Below are positions 23,368-32,200 of a stretch of DNA of 32,200 nt, piece after piece. Under the pieces are notes generated by a model. The model was not told where the DNA came from and ran no database searches. It worked only from the letters and a program-made list of their open reading frames with translations. The stretch spans positions 1 to 32,200 of the forward strand of contig CAIYYX010000039.1 of NCBI GenBank assembly GCA_903930535.1, in the 5' to 3' direction. The DNA is from an uncultured Sterolibacterium sp. Its GTDB lineage: Bacteria; Pseudomonadota; Gammaproteobacteria; Burkholderiales; Rhodocyclaceae. Both the position numbers and the translations under genes were made by a program. The stretch's first letter is position 1; the number at the start of each line of letters is the position of its first letter.

Positions 23368-24695
23368 GCGTCCAGCCCATACTCACCGCCGGCATCGATC
23401 CCGCCACAGGCGACTCCACCTGGCACTTGGACGACTACGTCAAACGCGGCGGCTATGCGGCGCTGAAGAAAATCATCGCCGAGAACATCACGCCCGCGGC
23501 TGTGATCGACATCGTGAAATCATCTTCACTGCGCGGTCGCGGCGGCGCCGGTTTCCCCGCAGGCCTGAAGTGGAGCTTCATGCCCAAGAGCTATGCCGGC
23601 ACGAAGTACCTCGTCTGCAACTCCGACGAGGGCGAACCTGGCACCTTCAAGGACAGGGATCTCCTGCGCTACAACCCGCATCAGGTGATCGAGGGCATGG
23701 CCATCGCCGCCTATGCCATGGGCGCCGGGCGCGGCTACAATTACATTCACGGCGAAGTCTGGGCGCTCTACGAGCGTTTCGAAGAGGCGCTGGCCGAGGC
23801 ACGCGCCGCCGGACTTATTGGCCAGAACATCCTGGGCTCCCCGTTCTCCTTCGAACTCTTCGCCCACCATGGTTTCGGCGCCTATATCTGCGGCGAGGAG
23901 ACGGCGCTGCTCGACTCGCTCGAAGGCAAGAAGGGCCAACCGCGCTACAAGCCGCCTTTCCCGGCGAGCTTCGGCGTCTATGGCAATCCGACCACCATCA
24001 ACAACACAGAGACCTTTGCCGCAGTGCCGTGGATCATCATCAACGGCGGCGAGAAGTATCTCGAACTGGGTAAACCCAACAACGGCGGCACCAAGCTCTT
24101 CTCGGTTTCCGGTCATGTGATGCGGCCGGGAAATTACGAGGTGCCGCTGGGCCTGCCCTTCCCGGAACTTCTGGCCATGGCAGGCGGCATGCGCGGCGGG
24201 CGCAAGCTGAAGGCCTGCATTCCGGGCGGATCTTCTGCTCCTGTGTTGCCCGCAGAGATCATGATGGACACCACCCTGGATTACGACGCCATTGCCAAGG
24301 CCGGTTCCATGCTCGGCTCCGGCGCAGTCATCATCATGGACGAGAGCACCTGCATGGTTCGCGCCCTGGAGCGGTTGTCCTACTTCTACTTCGAGGAGTC
24401 CTGCGGTCAGTGCACGCCCTGCCGCGAGGGAACGGGCTGGCTCTACCGCGTCGTGCATCGCATCGAGCACGGGCTGGGACGAGCCGACGACCTCGACCTT
24501 TTGAACAGCGTCACTGACAACATCATGGGCCGGACCATCTGCGCCCTGGGCGATGCCGCCTCGCTGCCGGTCCGGAGCTTCACGAAACACTTCAAGAGCG
24601 AATTCGAGTACCACATCGAAAACAAGAAATGCCTTGTGCCGCCGGACGTGCAGCGCGAAGGCAGCAAGATTTATGTGAGGCCGTCGCAATGCTAG
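23364..24695 (+). CDS. nuoF: NADH-quinone oxidoreductase subunit F
   Basis: This 443-aa NADH-binding flavoprotein shows the glycine-rich [13 protein letters not shown] (NADH/FMN), [14 protein letters not shown], the FMN-loop [13 protein letters not shown] and the N3 cluster ligands [12 protein letters not shown] with the distant CALGDAA. It takes hydride from NADH onto FMN. Its last bases overlap nuoG by 7 nt. Confidence 0.98.
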   Translation: MSVQPILTAGIDPATGDSTWHLDDYVKRGGYAALKKIIAENITPAAVIDIVKSSSLRGRGGAGFPAGLKWSFMPKSYAGTKYLVCNSDEGEPGTFKDRDLLRYNPHQVIEGMAIAAYAMGAGRGYNYIHGEVWALYERFEEALAEARAAGLIGQNILGSPFSFELFAHHGFGAYICGEETALLDSLEGKKGQPRYKPPFPASFGVYGNPTTINNTETFAAVPWIIINGGEKYLELGKPNNGGTKLFSVSGHVMRPGNYEVPLGLPFPELLAMAGGMRGGRKLKACIPGGSSAPVLPAEIMMDTTLDYDAIAKAGSMLGSGAVIIMDESTCMVRALERLSYFYFEESCGQCTPCREGTGWLYRVVHRIEHGLGRADDLDLLNSVTDNIMGRTICALGDAASLPVRSFTKHFKSEFEYHIENKKCLVPPDVQREGSKIYVRPSQC

Positions 24696-27019
24696 ACATC
24701 GAAATCGACGGCAAGGCGTTGCAGGTCGCCGAGGGCAGCACCATCATCGAGGCTGCGCATCAACTGGGCACCTACATCCCGCACTTCTGCTACCACAAGA
24801 AGCTGTCCATCGCCGCCAACTGCCGCATGTGCCTGGTGCAGGTGGAGAAGGCGCCCAAGCCGATGCCGGCCTGCGCCACGCCGGTCACCAATGGCATGAA
24901 GGTGCAGACGCACTCCGAGCAGGCGGTCAATGCGCAGAAGGGGGTGATGGAGTTCCTCCTCGTAAACCACCCGTTAGACTGCCCGATCTGCGACCAGGGC
25001 GGCGAATGCCAGCTGCAGGATCTCGCCGTCGGCTACGGCAAGGGGGCATCGCGTTATCAGGAAGAGAAGCGCGTGGTCATGAACAAGAATCTCGGTCCCC
25101 TGGTGGCGACCGACATGACGCGTTGCATCAACTGCACGCGTTGCGTCCGCTTCACCCAGGAGATCGCCGGCCTGATGGAACTGGGTCAGGCCTATCGCGG
25201 CGAGCATGCGGAAATCATGTCCTTCATCGGACAGACGGTGGACTCCGAGCTCTCCGGCAACATCATCGACCTCTGTCCGGTCGGTGCCCTGACTTCCAAG
25301 CCCTTCCGCTTCTCGGCGCGCACCTGGGAACTGGCGCGCAGGAAGTCCGTGAGCCCGCATGATGGCCTGGGTGCGAATCTCCTCGTCCAGGTGAAGCATG
25401 ATCGCGTGATGCGTGTGCTGCCGCTGGAGAACGAGGACATCAACGAATGCTGGCTCTCCGACAAGGACCGCTTCTCCTATGAGGGCTTGAACTCTCCCGA
25501 GCGCCTGACAAAGCCCATGTTGAAGCATGGCGGAGCGTGGATCGAGGTCGAGTGGCAGCAGGCGCTCGACTATGTTTCCCACGCCTTCAAGGACATCTCA
25601 AAGAAGCACGGCGCGGCAGAACTGGGCGCGCTCTTCTCGCCCCATGCCACGCTGGAAGAGCTCCATCTCGGGCAGAAGCTGATGCGCGGTTTGGGGTCGG
25701 GCAATATTGACTTCCGCCTGCGTCAGAGCGACTTCTCCCTCGACGGCCAGAGTACTGCTCCCTGGCTGGGCATGAAGATTTCAGAAGTCTCCGCGCTCGA
25801 CCGCGTGCTGGTGGTCGGCAGTTTCCTGCGCAAGGACCACCCCCTGATCGCCCAGCGCCTGCGCCAGAGCGCAAAGCGCGGCGCCCAGGTGTCGCTGCTG
25901 CATTCTGCCGGCGACGATCATTTGCTGAAGGTTTTCGCCAAGGCGATCGTTGTCCCCTCGCAACTGCCGCAGCTCCTGGCGCAGGTGGTGAAGGCTGCCG
26001 CAGAGGCCAAGGGCGTGGCTGTGGATGCAGCCATCAGCGGCGTTACCGTGACAAGCGAAGCGAAGGCCATTGCAGAGAGCCTGCTCTCGGGTGCGAACAG
26101 CGCAATCTTCCTCGGCAATTTTGCCCAGCAGCATGGGCAGGCGGCGATGCTGCACGTCCTGGCGCAACAGCTGGCCGGCATCACGGGCGCAAGATTCGGT
26201 TTCCTGGGCGAAGCGGCCAACAGCGTTGGCGGCCATGTCGCCAAGGCGCTGCCGGGCGCTGCAGGCATGAACGCCGCTCAGATGCTGGCGAATCCGCGCA
26301 AGGGCTATCTTCTGCTCAATGCCGAACCCGAACTCGACTGCGCCAATCCGCAGCAGGCAATGGCCGCATTGAAACAGGCTGCGACCGTGGTGGTGATGTC
26401 TGCCTTCAAGTCGCAAGCCGCGCAGGAATATGCCGACGTGCTTCTGCCGATCTCCCCCTTCACCGAGACTTCGGGCAGCTTCGTAAACACCGAAGGCCGC
26501 GTGCAGAGCTTCAGCGCCGTGGTCAAGCCCCTGGGCGAGACCCGCCCGGCCTGGAAGGTGCTGCGCGTTTTGGGCAACCTCATGCAGCTTTCCGGTTTCG
26601 ATCAGGACAGCAGCGAAGAAGTCCGCGCCGAGATTCTGGGCACTGTGACGCCCGAGTTCGTGACAGACAGGCTCGATAACAAGGTCGGTGGCGTCGCCGT
26701 CAATCTTCCGGTCGCAGCAAGCGCTCTGGAGAGAGTCGCGGACGTGCCGATTTACTTCGCCGACGCACTGGTGCGCCGCGCGCCCAGCCTGCAGAAGGCT
26801 CGCGATTCCGCACAGCCATCTGCGAGGATGAATGCGGCCACGCTGCAGAAACTGGGTTTCGTCTCCGGCCAGGAAGTCAGGGTGAAGCAGGGCGCGGGTA
26901 TGGCGCAACTGGCGGCGGTGCTGGACAGCGCTTTGCCTGACGACTGCGTGAGAATCAGCGCGGCGCATGCCAAGGTTTCGGGTCTGGGCCAAGGCGCGAT
27001 CACCGTGGAGAAGCTGTGA
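24689..27019 (+). CDS. nuoG: NADH-quinone oxidoreductase subunit G
   Basis: The 776-aa protein begins with a ferredoxin-like domain (N1b: [16 protein letters not shown] and PACATP), then the His-ligated N5 site [14 protein letters not shown], then N4 ([10 protein letters not shown] with IDLCPVGAL). A long molybdopterin-oxidoreductase-like domain without cofactor function follows. At the position where E. coli carries the extra N7 cluster, this protein reads [12 protein letters not shown] without cysteines, so N7 is absent. The ATG at 24689 overlaps the nuoF stop; a frame extension to 24629 lies in nuoF and is rejected. Its stop overlaps the nuoH start. Confidence 0.97.
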   Translation: MLDIEIDGKALQVAEGSTIIEAAHQLGTYIPHFCYHKKLSIAANCRMCLVQVEKAPKPMPACATPVTNGMKVQTHSEQAVNAQKGVMEFLLVNHPLDCPICDQGGECQLQDLAVGYGKGASRYQEEKRVVMNKNLGPLVATDMTRCINCTRCVRFTQEIAGLMELGQAYRGEHAEIMSFIGQTVDSELSGNIIDLCPVGALTSKPFRFSARTWELARRKSVSPHDGLGANLLVQVKHDRVMRVLPLENEDINECWLSDKDRFSYEGLNSPERLTKPMLKHGGAWIEVEWQQALDYVSHAFKDISKKHGAAELGALFSPHATLEELHLGQKLMRGLGSGNIDFRLRQSDFSLDGQSTAPWLGMKISEVSALDRVLVVGSFLRKDHPLIAQRLRQSAKRGAQVSLLHSAGDDHLLKVFAKAIVVPSQLPQLLAQVVKAAAEAKGVAVDAAISGVTVTSEAKAIAESLLSGANSAIFLGNFAQQHGQAAMLHVLAQQLAGITGARFGFLGEAANSVGGHVAKALPGAAGMNAAQMLANPRKGYLLLNAEPELDCANPQQAMAALKQAATVVVMSAFKSQAAQEYADVLLPISPFTETSGSFVNTEGRVQSFSAVVKPLGETRPAWKVLRVLGNLMQLSGFDQDSSEEVRAEILGTVTPEFVTDRLDNKVGGVAVNLPVAASALERVADVPIYFADALVRRAPSLQKARDSAQPSARMNAATLQKLGFVSGQEVRVKQGAGMAQLAAVLDSALPDDCVRISAAHAKVSGLGQGAITVEKL

Positions 27020-28068
27020 TGGAAGTCCTTCTTCAGCCGCTGCAAAACCTCCTCGGCCCCCTCTGGCCGCTGGTCTGGATACTACTGAAAATTGTCGGCA
27101 TCATCCTGCCGCTATTGCTTTGCGTCGCCTATCTGACCTTCTGGGAGCGCAAGGTGATCGGCTGGATGCAGGTGCGCATCGGCCCGAACCGCGTCGGCCC
27201 ATGGGGATTGCTGCAGCCTATCGCCGACGGCGTGAAGTTGCTGCTCAAGGAAATCATTCTTCCGACCAAGGCCTCCAAGGGGATTTATTTCATCGGCCCG
27301 GCCCTGGCCTTTGCCACGGCCCTGGCGGCCTGGGCAGTCGTGCCTTTCTCGGAAGGCTGGGTGGTGGCCAATATCGATGCCGGCGTGCTCTATCTTCTGG
27401 CCATCACCTCGGTCGGCATCTACAGCGTCATCATCGCCGGCTGGGCATCGAATTCGAAATACCCCTTCTTCGCCGCCATGCGTTCCGCGGCACAGATGGT
27501 CTCCTACGAGATCGCCATGGGCTTCGCCCTGGTCTGCGTGCTGATGATCTCGGCCAGTCTCAATCTCAGCGACATCGTCCGCGGCCAGGGCCGGGGCATG
27601 TTCGCGGACATGGGGATCAGCCTCCTCTCCTGGAACTGGTTGCCGCTGTTGCCGATGTTCCTGGTCTATCTGATCTCGGGCATCGCCGAGACCAACCGCG
27701 CGCCTTTCGACGTCGTCGAGGGCGAGTCCGAGATCGTCGCCGGCCACATGGTCGAATATTCCGGCATGGCCTTCGCGATGTTCTTCCTCGGCGAATATTC
27801 CAACATGATCCTGGTCGCGGTCATGACCTCGGTCTTCTTCCTCGGCGGCTGGTTGTCTCCAGTGGGCTTTTTGCCCGACAGCTTCGTCTGGCTGGCGGCA
27901 AAGTCCTGCTTCATCCTTTTCCTGTTCCTCTGGTTCCGGGCCACCTTTCCGCGCTACCGCTACGACCAGATCATGCGCCTGGGCTGGAAGGTGTTCGTGC
28001 CGCTGTGCATGGTCTGGCTCTTGGTCGTCGGGGTCTGGATGATGTCACCCCTGAACATCTGGAAATGA
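27019..28068 (+). CDS. nuoH: NADH-quinone oxidoreductase subunit H
   Basis: The 349-aa protein has eight or so hydrophobic segments and the conserved loop [21 protein letters not shown] (about residues 37-57), with later motifs [20 protein letters not shown] and [13 protein letters not shown]. It forms part of the quinone chamber and connects the peripheral and membrane arms. The ATG at 27019 shares its A with the nuoG stop (TGATG); a GTG one codon upstream is possible but unneeded. Confidence 0.97.
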   Translation: MEVLLQPLQNLLGPLWPLVWILLKIVGIILPLLLCVAYLTFWERKVIGWMQVRIGPNRVGPWGLLQPIADGVKLLLKEIILPTKASKGIYFIGPALAFATALAAWAVVPFSEGWVVANIDAGVLYLLAITSVGIYSVIIAGWASNSKYPFFAAMRSAAQMVSYEIAMGFALVCVLMISASLNLSDIVRGQGRGMFADMGISLLSWNWLPLLPMFLVYLISGIAETNRAPFDVVEGESEIVAGHMVEYSGMAFAMFFLGEYSNMILVAVMTSVFFLGGWLSPVGFLPDSFVWLAAKSCFILFLFLWFRATFPRYRYDQIMRLGWKVFVPLCMVWLLVVGVWMMSPLNIWK

Positions 28069-28072
28069 TGCC

Positions 28073-28561
28073 ATGACTGCGATCACAGCTTTCTTCAAGA
28101 GCCTTTTCCTCAAGGAATTGTTCCAGGGACTGGGGGTCACCGGGCGCCACATGTTCGCGCGCAAGATCACCATCCAGTTTCCCGAGGAAAAGACGCCGCA
28201 AAGCAACCGCTTCCGCGGCCTGCACGCGCTGCGCCGCTATCCGAACGGCGAAGAGCGCTGCATCGCCTGCAAGTTGTTCGAGGCCGTCTGTCCGGCGATG
28301 GCGATCACCATCGAGTCTGCCGAGCGCGACGACGGCACGCGCAGGACGACGCGCTACGACATCGACCTGACCAAGTGCATCTTCTGCGGCTTCTGCGAGG
28401 AAGCCTGCCCCGTCGATGCCATCGTCGAGACGCGGGTGTTCGAGTACCACGGCGAGAGCCGCGGCGACCTTTACTACACCAAGCAGATGCTGCTGGCGGT
28501 GGGCGACAAGTACGAGAAGCAGATCGCCAAGGACCGCGAGCAGGATGCCCCCTACCGATGA
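28073..28561 (+). CDS. nuoI: NADH-quinone oxidoreductase subunit I, with a Cys-to-Phe change in the first ferredoxin motif
   Basis: This 162-aa ferredoxin-like subunit should carry two [4Fe-4S] clusters (N6a, N6b) leading to NuoB. The second motif is complete ([12 protein letters not shown]). The first reads [12 protein letters not shown]: Cys63, Cys66 and Cys73 are present, but residue 69 is Phe (codon TTC, 28277-28279) where the CxxCxxCxxxCP pattern needs Cys (TGC). One base change (T at 28278) accounts for it. The rest of the protein, its length and its neighbours are normal, so this is either a sequence error or a real mutation likely to disturb a cluster and complex I activity. nuoJ overlaps the stop. 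Confidence 0.95.
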   Translation: MTAITAFFKSLFLKELFQGLGVTGRHMFARKITIQFPEEKTPQSNRFRGLHALRRYPNGEERCIACKLFEAVCPAMAITIESAERDDGTRRTTRYDIDLTKCIFCGFCEEACPVDAIVETRVFEYHGESRGDLYYTKQMLLAVGDKYEKQIAKDREQDAPYR

Positions 28562-29181
28562 TGAACTCTATGGATTTCAATTCGGCAATCTTCTACGTCC
28601 TGGCCACCATTCTGGTGGCCTCCAGCCTGCGCGTCATCACCGCGAGGAACCCGGTGCATGCGGCGCTCTTCCTGGTGCTGGCCTTCTTCACTGCGGGTGG
28701 GCTGTGGCTGACGCTGCAGGCGGAGTTCCTCGCCATCATCCTGGTGATGGTCTATGTCGGCGCGGTGATGGTGCTGTTCCTGTTCGTGGTGATGATGCTG
28801 GACATCAACCTCGAGCGTCTGCGCGAAGGGTTCTGGAGCTATCTGCCGCTGGGCGCGGCGATCGGCGCCCTGATGACTCTGGAGATGGCTCTGGTGCTCG
28901 GCGGTCGCTACTTCGGCCTCGAGTCCGTGCCCGATCCTGGAACTGCGCCTGCGGGATACAGCAATACCAAGGAACTGGGTCGGCTGATGTTTACCGACTA
29001 TGTCTATCCCTTCGAGTTGGCTTCCATCGTGCTGCTCGTTGCTATCGTTGCGGCAGTCGTGCTGACCAAGCGCACCCGCAAGGATAACAAGTCGCCGCAG
29101 GCGGGCGATCAGATTGCGGTACAGAGCAAGGATCGCCTGCGCATGGTCTCCATGCCGTCAGAGAAGAAGGAGGAGACATGA
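28558..29181 (+). CDS. nuoJ: NADH-quinone oxidoreductase subunit J
   Basis: The protein of about 207 aa has five hydrophobic segments and the family core [21 protein letters not shown], then [21 protein letters not shown] containing the pi-bulge helix of the proton path. Three starts are possible (28558, 28561, 28570). I chose 28558, which overlaps the nuoI stop as ATGA, though [12 protein letters not shown] from 28570 looks most like relatives. The charged C-terminal tail overlaps the nuoK start. Confidence 0.95.
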   Translation: MMNSMDFNSAIFYVLATILVASSLRVITARNPVHAALFLVLAFFTAGGLWLTLQAEFLAIILVMVYVGAVMVLFLFVVMMLDINLERLREGFWSYLPLGAAIGALMTLEMALVLGGRYFGLESVPDPGTAPAGYSNTKELGRLMFTDYVYPFELASIVLLVAIVAAVVLTKRTRKDNKSPQAGDQIAVQSKDRLRMVSMPSEKKEET

Positions 29182-29483
29182 TTTCGCTTTCTCATTACCT
29201 GATTCTCGGCGCCATACTCTTCAGTATCGGCGTCGTCGGCATCTTCCTGAACCGCAAGAATCTGATCGTGCTTCTGATGGCGATTGAACTCATGCTGCTG
29301 GCGGTGAACACCAACTTCATCGCCTTCTCGCACTACTTCAATGACGCCTCCGGTCAGCTTTTCGTCTTCTTCATCCTGACGGTGGCGGCGGCGGAGTCGG
29401 CCATCGGCCTGGCGATTTTGGTGGCGCTGTTCCGCAATCTTTCCACGATCAATGTCGATGACCTCGACAACCTGAAGGGATAG
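29178..29483 (+). CDS. nuoK: NADH-quinone oxidoreductase subunit K
   Basis: This 101-aa, three-helix subunit is related to MrpC. The two buried glutamates of the proton route are seen in [11 protein letters not shown] (helix 2) and [13 protein letters not shown] (helix 3). AGGAG lies just before the ATG, which overlaps the nuoJ stop. nuoL begins three bases after its stop. Confidence 0.97.
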   Translation: MISLSHYLILGAILFSIGVVGIFLNRKNLIVLLMAIELMLLAVNTNFIAFSHYFNDASGQLFVFFILTVAAAESAIGLAILVALFRNLSTINVDDLDNLKG

Positions 29484-29486
29484 CAG

Positions 29487-31499
29487 ATGGACATGCATAC
29501 CCTTTATCTAATCGTGCCGCTGGCGCCGCTCGCCGGCGCCATCATCGCCGGCCTGTTCGGCAAGGCTGTCGGCAGGAGCGGCGCGCACTGGGTGACCATC
29601 ATCGGTGTCGCCATTTCCTTCGTCGCATCCTACTTCATCTTCCAGGATGTCCAGGCCGGCCATGTCTACAATGGCAGCTTATATACCTGGCTTGAGAGCG
29701 GCGGCCTTAGGCTAGAAGTCGGCTTCCTGATCGATCCGCTCACCACCCTGATGATGCTGGTGGTGACCTTCGTCTCGCTGATGGTGCATATTTACACCAT
29801 AGGCTACATGGCCGACGATCCCGGCTATCAGCGCTTCTTCAGCTACATTTCGCTGTTCACCTTCTCCATGCTGATGCTGGTGATGGCCAACAACTTCGTG
29901 CAGCTGTTCTTCGGCTGGGAGGCGGTGGGCCTGGTCTCCTACCTCCTGATCGGTTTCTGGTACACGCGGCCGACGGCCATCTACGCCAACCTCAAGGCAT
30001 TCCTGGTCAATCGCGTCGGCGACTTCGGTTTCCTGCTGGGCATCGGCCTCATCGCCGCCTATTGCGGCTCGCTCGACTATGCCGAGGTGTTCGCGCAGGC
30101 GCCGCACCTGGCCGGCATGACCATCGAACTGTTTGCCGGTTCCCCCTGGCTGCTGGTCTCCGTCATCTGCATTTGGCTGTTCATCGGCGCCATGGGCAAG
30201 TCCGCACAGTTCCCGCTGCATGTCTGGCTGCCGGACTCGATGGAAGGCCCGACCCCGATCTCGGCGCTGATCCATGCCGCAACCATGGTCACCGCCGGCA
30301 TCTTCATGGTCACGCGCATGTCGCCGCTGTTCGAATTCTCCGAGGCCGCGCTCTCCTTCGTTCTGGTCATAGGTGCCATCACCGCGTTGTTCATGGGTTT
30401 CCTGGGCGTGGTGCAGAACGACATCAAGCGCGTGGTCGCCTATTCGACCCTGTCGCAACTGGGATACATGACCGTGGCGCTCGGCGCTTCCGCCTACTCG
30501 GTGGCGACCTTCCACCTCATGACCCATGCCTTCTTCAAGGCGCTCCTGTTCCTCGCTGCGGGCTCGGTGATCATCGGCTGCCACCACAACCAGGACATCC
30601 GCTTCATGGGCGGCTTGCGGAAATACATGCCGGTGACCTGGCTGACTTCCCTGATAGGTTCCCTGGCACTGATAGGCGCCCCCTTCTTTTCCGGCTTCTA
30701 CTCCAAGGATTCCATCATCGAGGCGGTGGCCCTGTCGCACCTGCCGGGTTCGGGCTTCGCCTATTTTGCCGTGGTCGTGGGCGTCTTCGTCACCGCCTTC
30801 TATTCCTTCCGCATGTACTTCCTGGTGTTCCACGGCAAGGAAAGATACGATCAGGTGCCGCACGATCCGCATGGCCATCATGACGCGCACCATGGCAAGC
30901 CGCACGAGTCGCCCTGGGTGGTGACCGCGCCGCTGGTGCTCTTGGCGATTCCCTCCATGGTGATCGGCTACCTGACCATAGGCCCGGTGCTCTTCGGCGA
31001 CTACTTCAAGGCAGCCGTGTTCATTGCGCCTGAGCATCATGCCCTGGCGCACATGAAGGAGGAGTTCCACACTTCCTTCGTCATGGCCATGCACGGCTTC
31101 AGCCAACTGCCCTTCTTCCTGGCGGTCTCGGGCGTTGTCGCTGCGTGGTTCCTGTATCTCAAGCGCCCGGAATTGCCAGAGGCCATCAAGAAGACATTCC
31201 TGCCGATCTATACCTTGCTTGACAACAAATACTATTTCGACAAGTTCAACGACTGGTTCTTCGCCGGCGGTGCGCGGCTCTTGGGTCGCGGCTTGTGGCG
31301 TGGCGGCGACCAGATGATGATAGACGGCACGGTCAATGGCTCTGCACGCATGGTCGGCTGGATCGCCGTCATCGTCCGCCAGCTGCAGACCGGCCATATC
31401 TACCAGTATGCCTTCATGATGATTTTCGGTCTGGGCATTTTCCTGGTCTGGTGGTTTAACCCCATCACACTGTGGTTCGACATGCTCAGTGCGCGATAG
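29487..31499 (+). CDS. nuoL: NADH-quinone oxidoreductase subunit L
   Basis: This 670-aa antiporter-like proton-pumping subunit shows FFGWEAVGLVSYLLIGFWY with the key glutamate, MGKSAQFPLHVWLPDSMEGP with the conserved lysine, and SALIHAATMVTAGIFMV. A His-rich cytoplasmic or periplasmic loop (HDPHGHHDAHHGKPHE, about residues 456-471) and a C-terminal long lateral helix with a final membrane segment are also present. The length is normal. It lies at the distal end of the membrane arm. Confidence 0.97.
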   Translation: MDMHTLYLIVPLAPLAGAIIAGLFGKAVGRSGAHWVTIIGVAISFVASYFIFQDVQAGHVYNGSLYTWLESGGLRLEVGFLIDPLTTLMMLVVTFVSLMVHIYTIGYMADDPGYQRFFSYISLFTFSMLMLVMANNFVQLFFGWEAVGLVSYLLIGFWYTRPTAIYANLKAFLVNRVGDFGFLLGIGLIAAYCGSLDYAEVFAQAPHLAGMTIELFAGSPWLLVSVICIWLFIGAMGKSAQFPLHVWLPDSMEGPTPISALIHAATMVTAGIFMVTRMSPLFEFSEAALSFVLVIGAITALFMGFLGVVQNDIKRVVAYSTLSQLGYMTVALGASAYSVATFHLMTHAFFKALLFLAAGSVIIGCHHNQDIRFMGGLRKYMPVTWLTSLIGSLALIGAPFFSGFYSKDSIIEAVALSHLPGSGFAYFAVVVGVFVTAFYSFRMYFLVFHGKERYDQVPHDPHGHHDAHHGKPHESPWVVTAPLVLLAIPSMVIGYLTIGPVLFGDYFKAAVFIAPEHHALAHMKEEFHTSFVMAMHGFSQLPFFLAVSGVVAAWFLYLKRPELPEAIKKTFLPIYTLLDNKYYFDKFNDWFFAGGARLLGRGLWRGGDQMMIDGTVNGSARMVGWIAVIVRQLQTGHIYQYAFMMIFGLGIFLVWWFNPITLWFDMLSAR

Positions 31500-31511
31500 G
31501 AATAAGGATTG

Positions 31512-32200
31512 ATGAGTTCCCACCTGCTCAGCTATGCGATCTGGTTGCCGATATTCGGCGCCATGGTCGTGCTCGTCATCGGCTCGGACAAGAACCCCGG
31601 CCCGGCCCGCTACCTCTCGCTCCTCACCGCGCTTGCCGGCTTCCTGGTCACGATTCCTCTCTATGTCGGTTTCGATTCGACGACCAGCGCCATGCAGTTC
31701 GTCGAGGAGGCGCCGTGGATCCCCGGCTACAACATCAGCTACTTCCTCGGCGTGGACGGCATCTCGGTGCTGTTCATTCTCCTCAACAGCTTCATCACCC
31801 TGCTCGTCGTGGCGGCCGGCTGGAAAGTGATAGAGAGCAAGGTCGCCCAGTACATGGCCGCCTTCCTCATCATGTCGGGCCTGATGAACGGCATCTTCGC
31901 CTCGCTCGACGCCATGCTGTTCTATGTCTTCTTCGAGGCGTCCCTGATCCCGATGTACATCATCATCGGCGCCTGGGGCGGACCCAACCGCGTCTATGCC
32001 GCCTTCAAGTTCTTTCTCTACACCCTGGCCGGATCGCTGTTGATGCTGATCTCGCTGCTCTACCTGTTCCTGCAGTCGGGCGGCAGCTTCAATATTCTCG
32101 AATGGCACAACCTGCCGTTGCCCATGTCGGCGCAGACGCTGCTGTTCCTGGCTTTCCTGGTCGCCTTTGCCGTCAAGGTACCGATGTGGCCGGTGCATAC
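31512..32200 (+). CDS. nuoM: NADH-quinone oxidoreductase subunit M, 3' end outside the window
   Basis: The first 229 residues are visible. The conserved opening of the protein is present, with YFLGVDGISVLFILL, the key glutamate in FYVFFEASLIPMYIIIG, and the lysine in FAVKVPMWPVHT at the edge. It is the second antiporter-like pump of complex I. The start ATG lies 12 bp after the nuoL stop, preceded by AAGGA. nuoN would be expected beyond the edge. Confidence 0.95.
   Translation, partial: MSSHLLSYAIWLPIFGAMVVLVIGSDKNPGPARYLSLLTALAGFLVTIPLYVGFDSTTSAMQFVEEAPWIPGYNISYFLGVDGISVLFILLNSFITLLVVAAGWKVIESKVAQYMAAFLIMSGLMNGIFASLDAMLFYVFFEASLIPMYIIIGAWGGPNRVYAAFKFFLYTLAGSLLMLISLLYLFLQSGGSFNILEWHNLPLPMSAQTLLFLAFLVAFAVKVPMWPVH

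Noticed and set aside
29712..32198. Very long (828 codons) minus-strand ORF opposite nuoL and nuoM
   Set aside because: It is the mirror of GC-rich, codon-biased nuo genes; its product is full of Gln, His, Asp and Glu without domain structure, and nuoL/nuoM are certain.

Overview
The window reads as a chromosomal segment of a betaproteobacterium, probably of the Rhodocyclales/Nitrosomonadales side. The main reasons are the order tpiA-secG-...-tRNA-Leu(GAG)-nuoABCDEFGHIJKLM, the GC-rich codon use, and dense ATGA-type start/stop overlaps. The species cannot be named from the sequence alone. The left edge and the last gene (nuoM) are cut by the window.

Layout. (a) 1-3300: the end of a regulatory-like beta-sandwich protein, a PilZ-family protein, a gene-poor and less GC-rich stretch, a CYTH-CHAD protein (triphosphate/polyphosphate-related), and two very small minus-strand ORFs. 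(b) 3298-12654: an M14-like peptidase/deacylase and an alpha/beta hydrolase, then what looks like a phosphate-starvation block. It holds a PlcP-type metallophosphoesterase, two convergent GT4 glycosyltransferases, diacylglycerol kinase, and pstSCAB. Both the plcP-like gene and pstS are preceded by an 18-bp Pho box (two 7-bp repeats, 4-bp spacer) followed at exactly 10 bp by a -10 hexamer. Together this suggests PhoB-controlled replacement of phospholipids by glycolipids alongside high-affinity phosphate uptake. (c) 12631-13010: an array of 95-bp repeats that begins inside the last codons of pstB, followed by a REP/BIME-like palindrome pair. (d) 13051-14897: a ferritin-like diiron protein (minus strand), tpiA and secG. 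(e) 14926-19883: an FNR-type promoter, a dispersed-repeat-like element in the leader, a UbiE/MenG-like methyltransferase, an unknown helical protein and frdABCD (fumarate reductase). This module sits between secG and tRNA-Leu, which are usually close neighbours in betaproteobacteria. (f) 19983-32200: tRNA-Leu and the 13 visible genes of the NADH:quinone oxidoreductase operon.

How it fits together. Complex I feeds electrons to quinone. Under low oxygen the FNR-controlled frd module could take them on to fumarate, with the operon's methyltransferase possibly supplying or altering a low-potential quinone. Under phosphate limitation the Pho-box genes would raise uptake and free phosphate from membrane lipids. 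The main anomaly is in nuoI, where the third cysteine of the first ferredoxin motif is a phenylalanine codon (TTC at 28277-28279).
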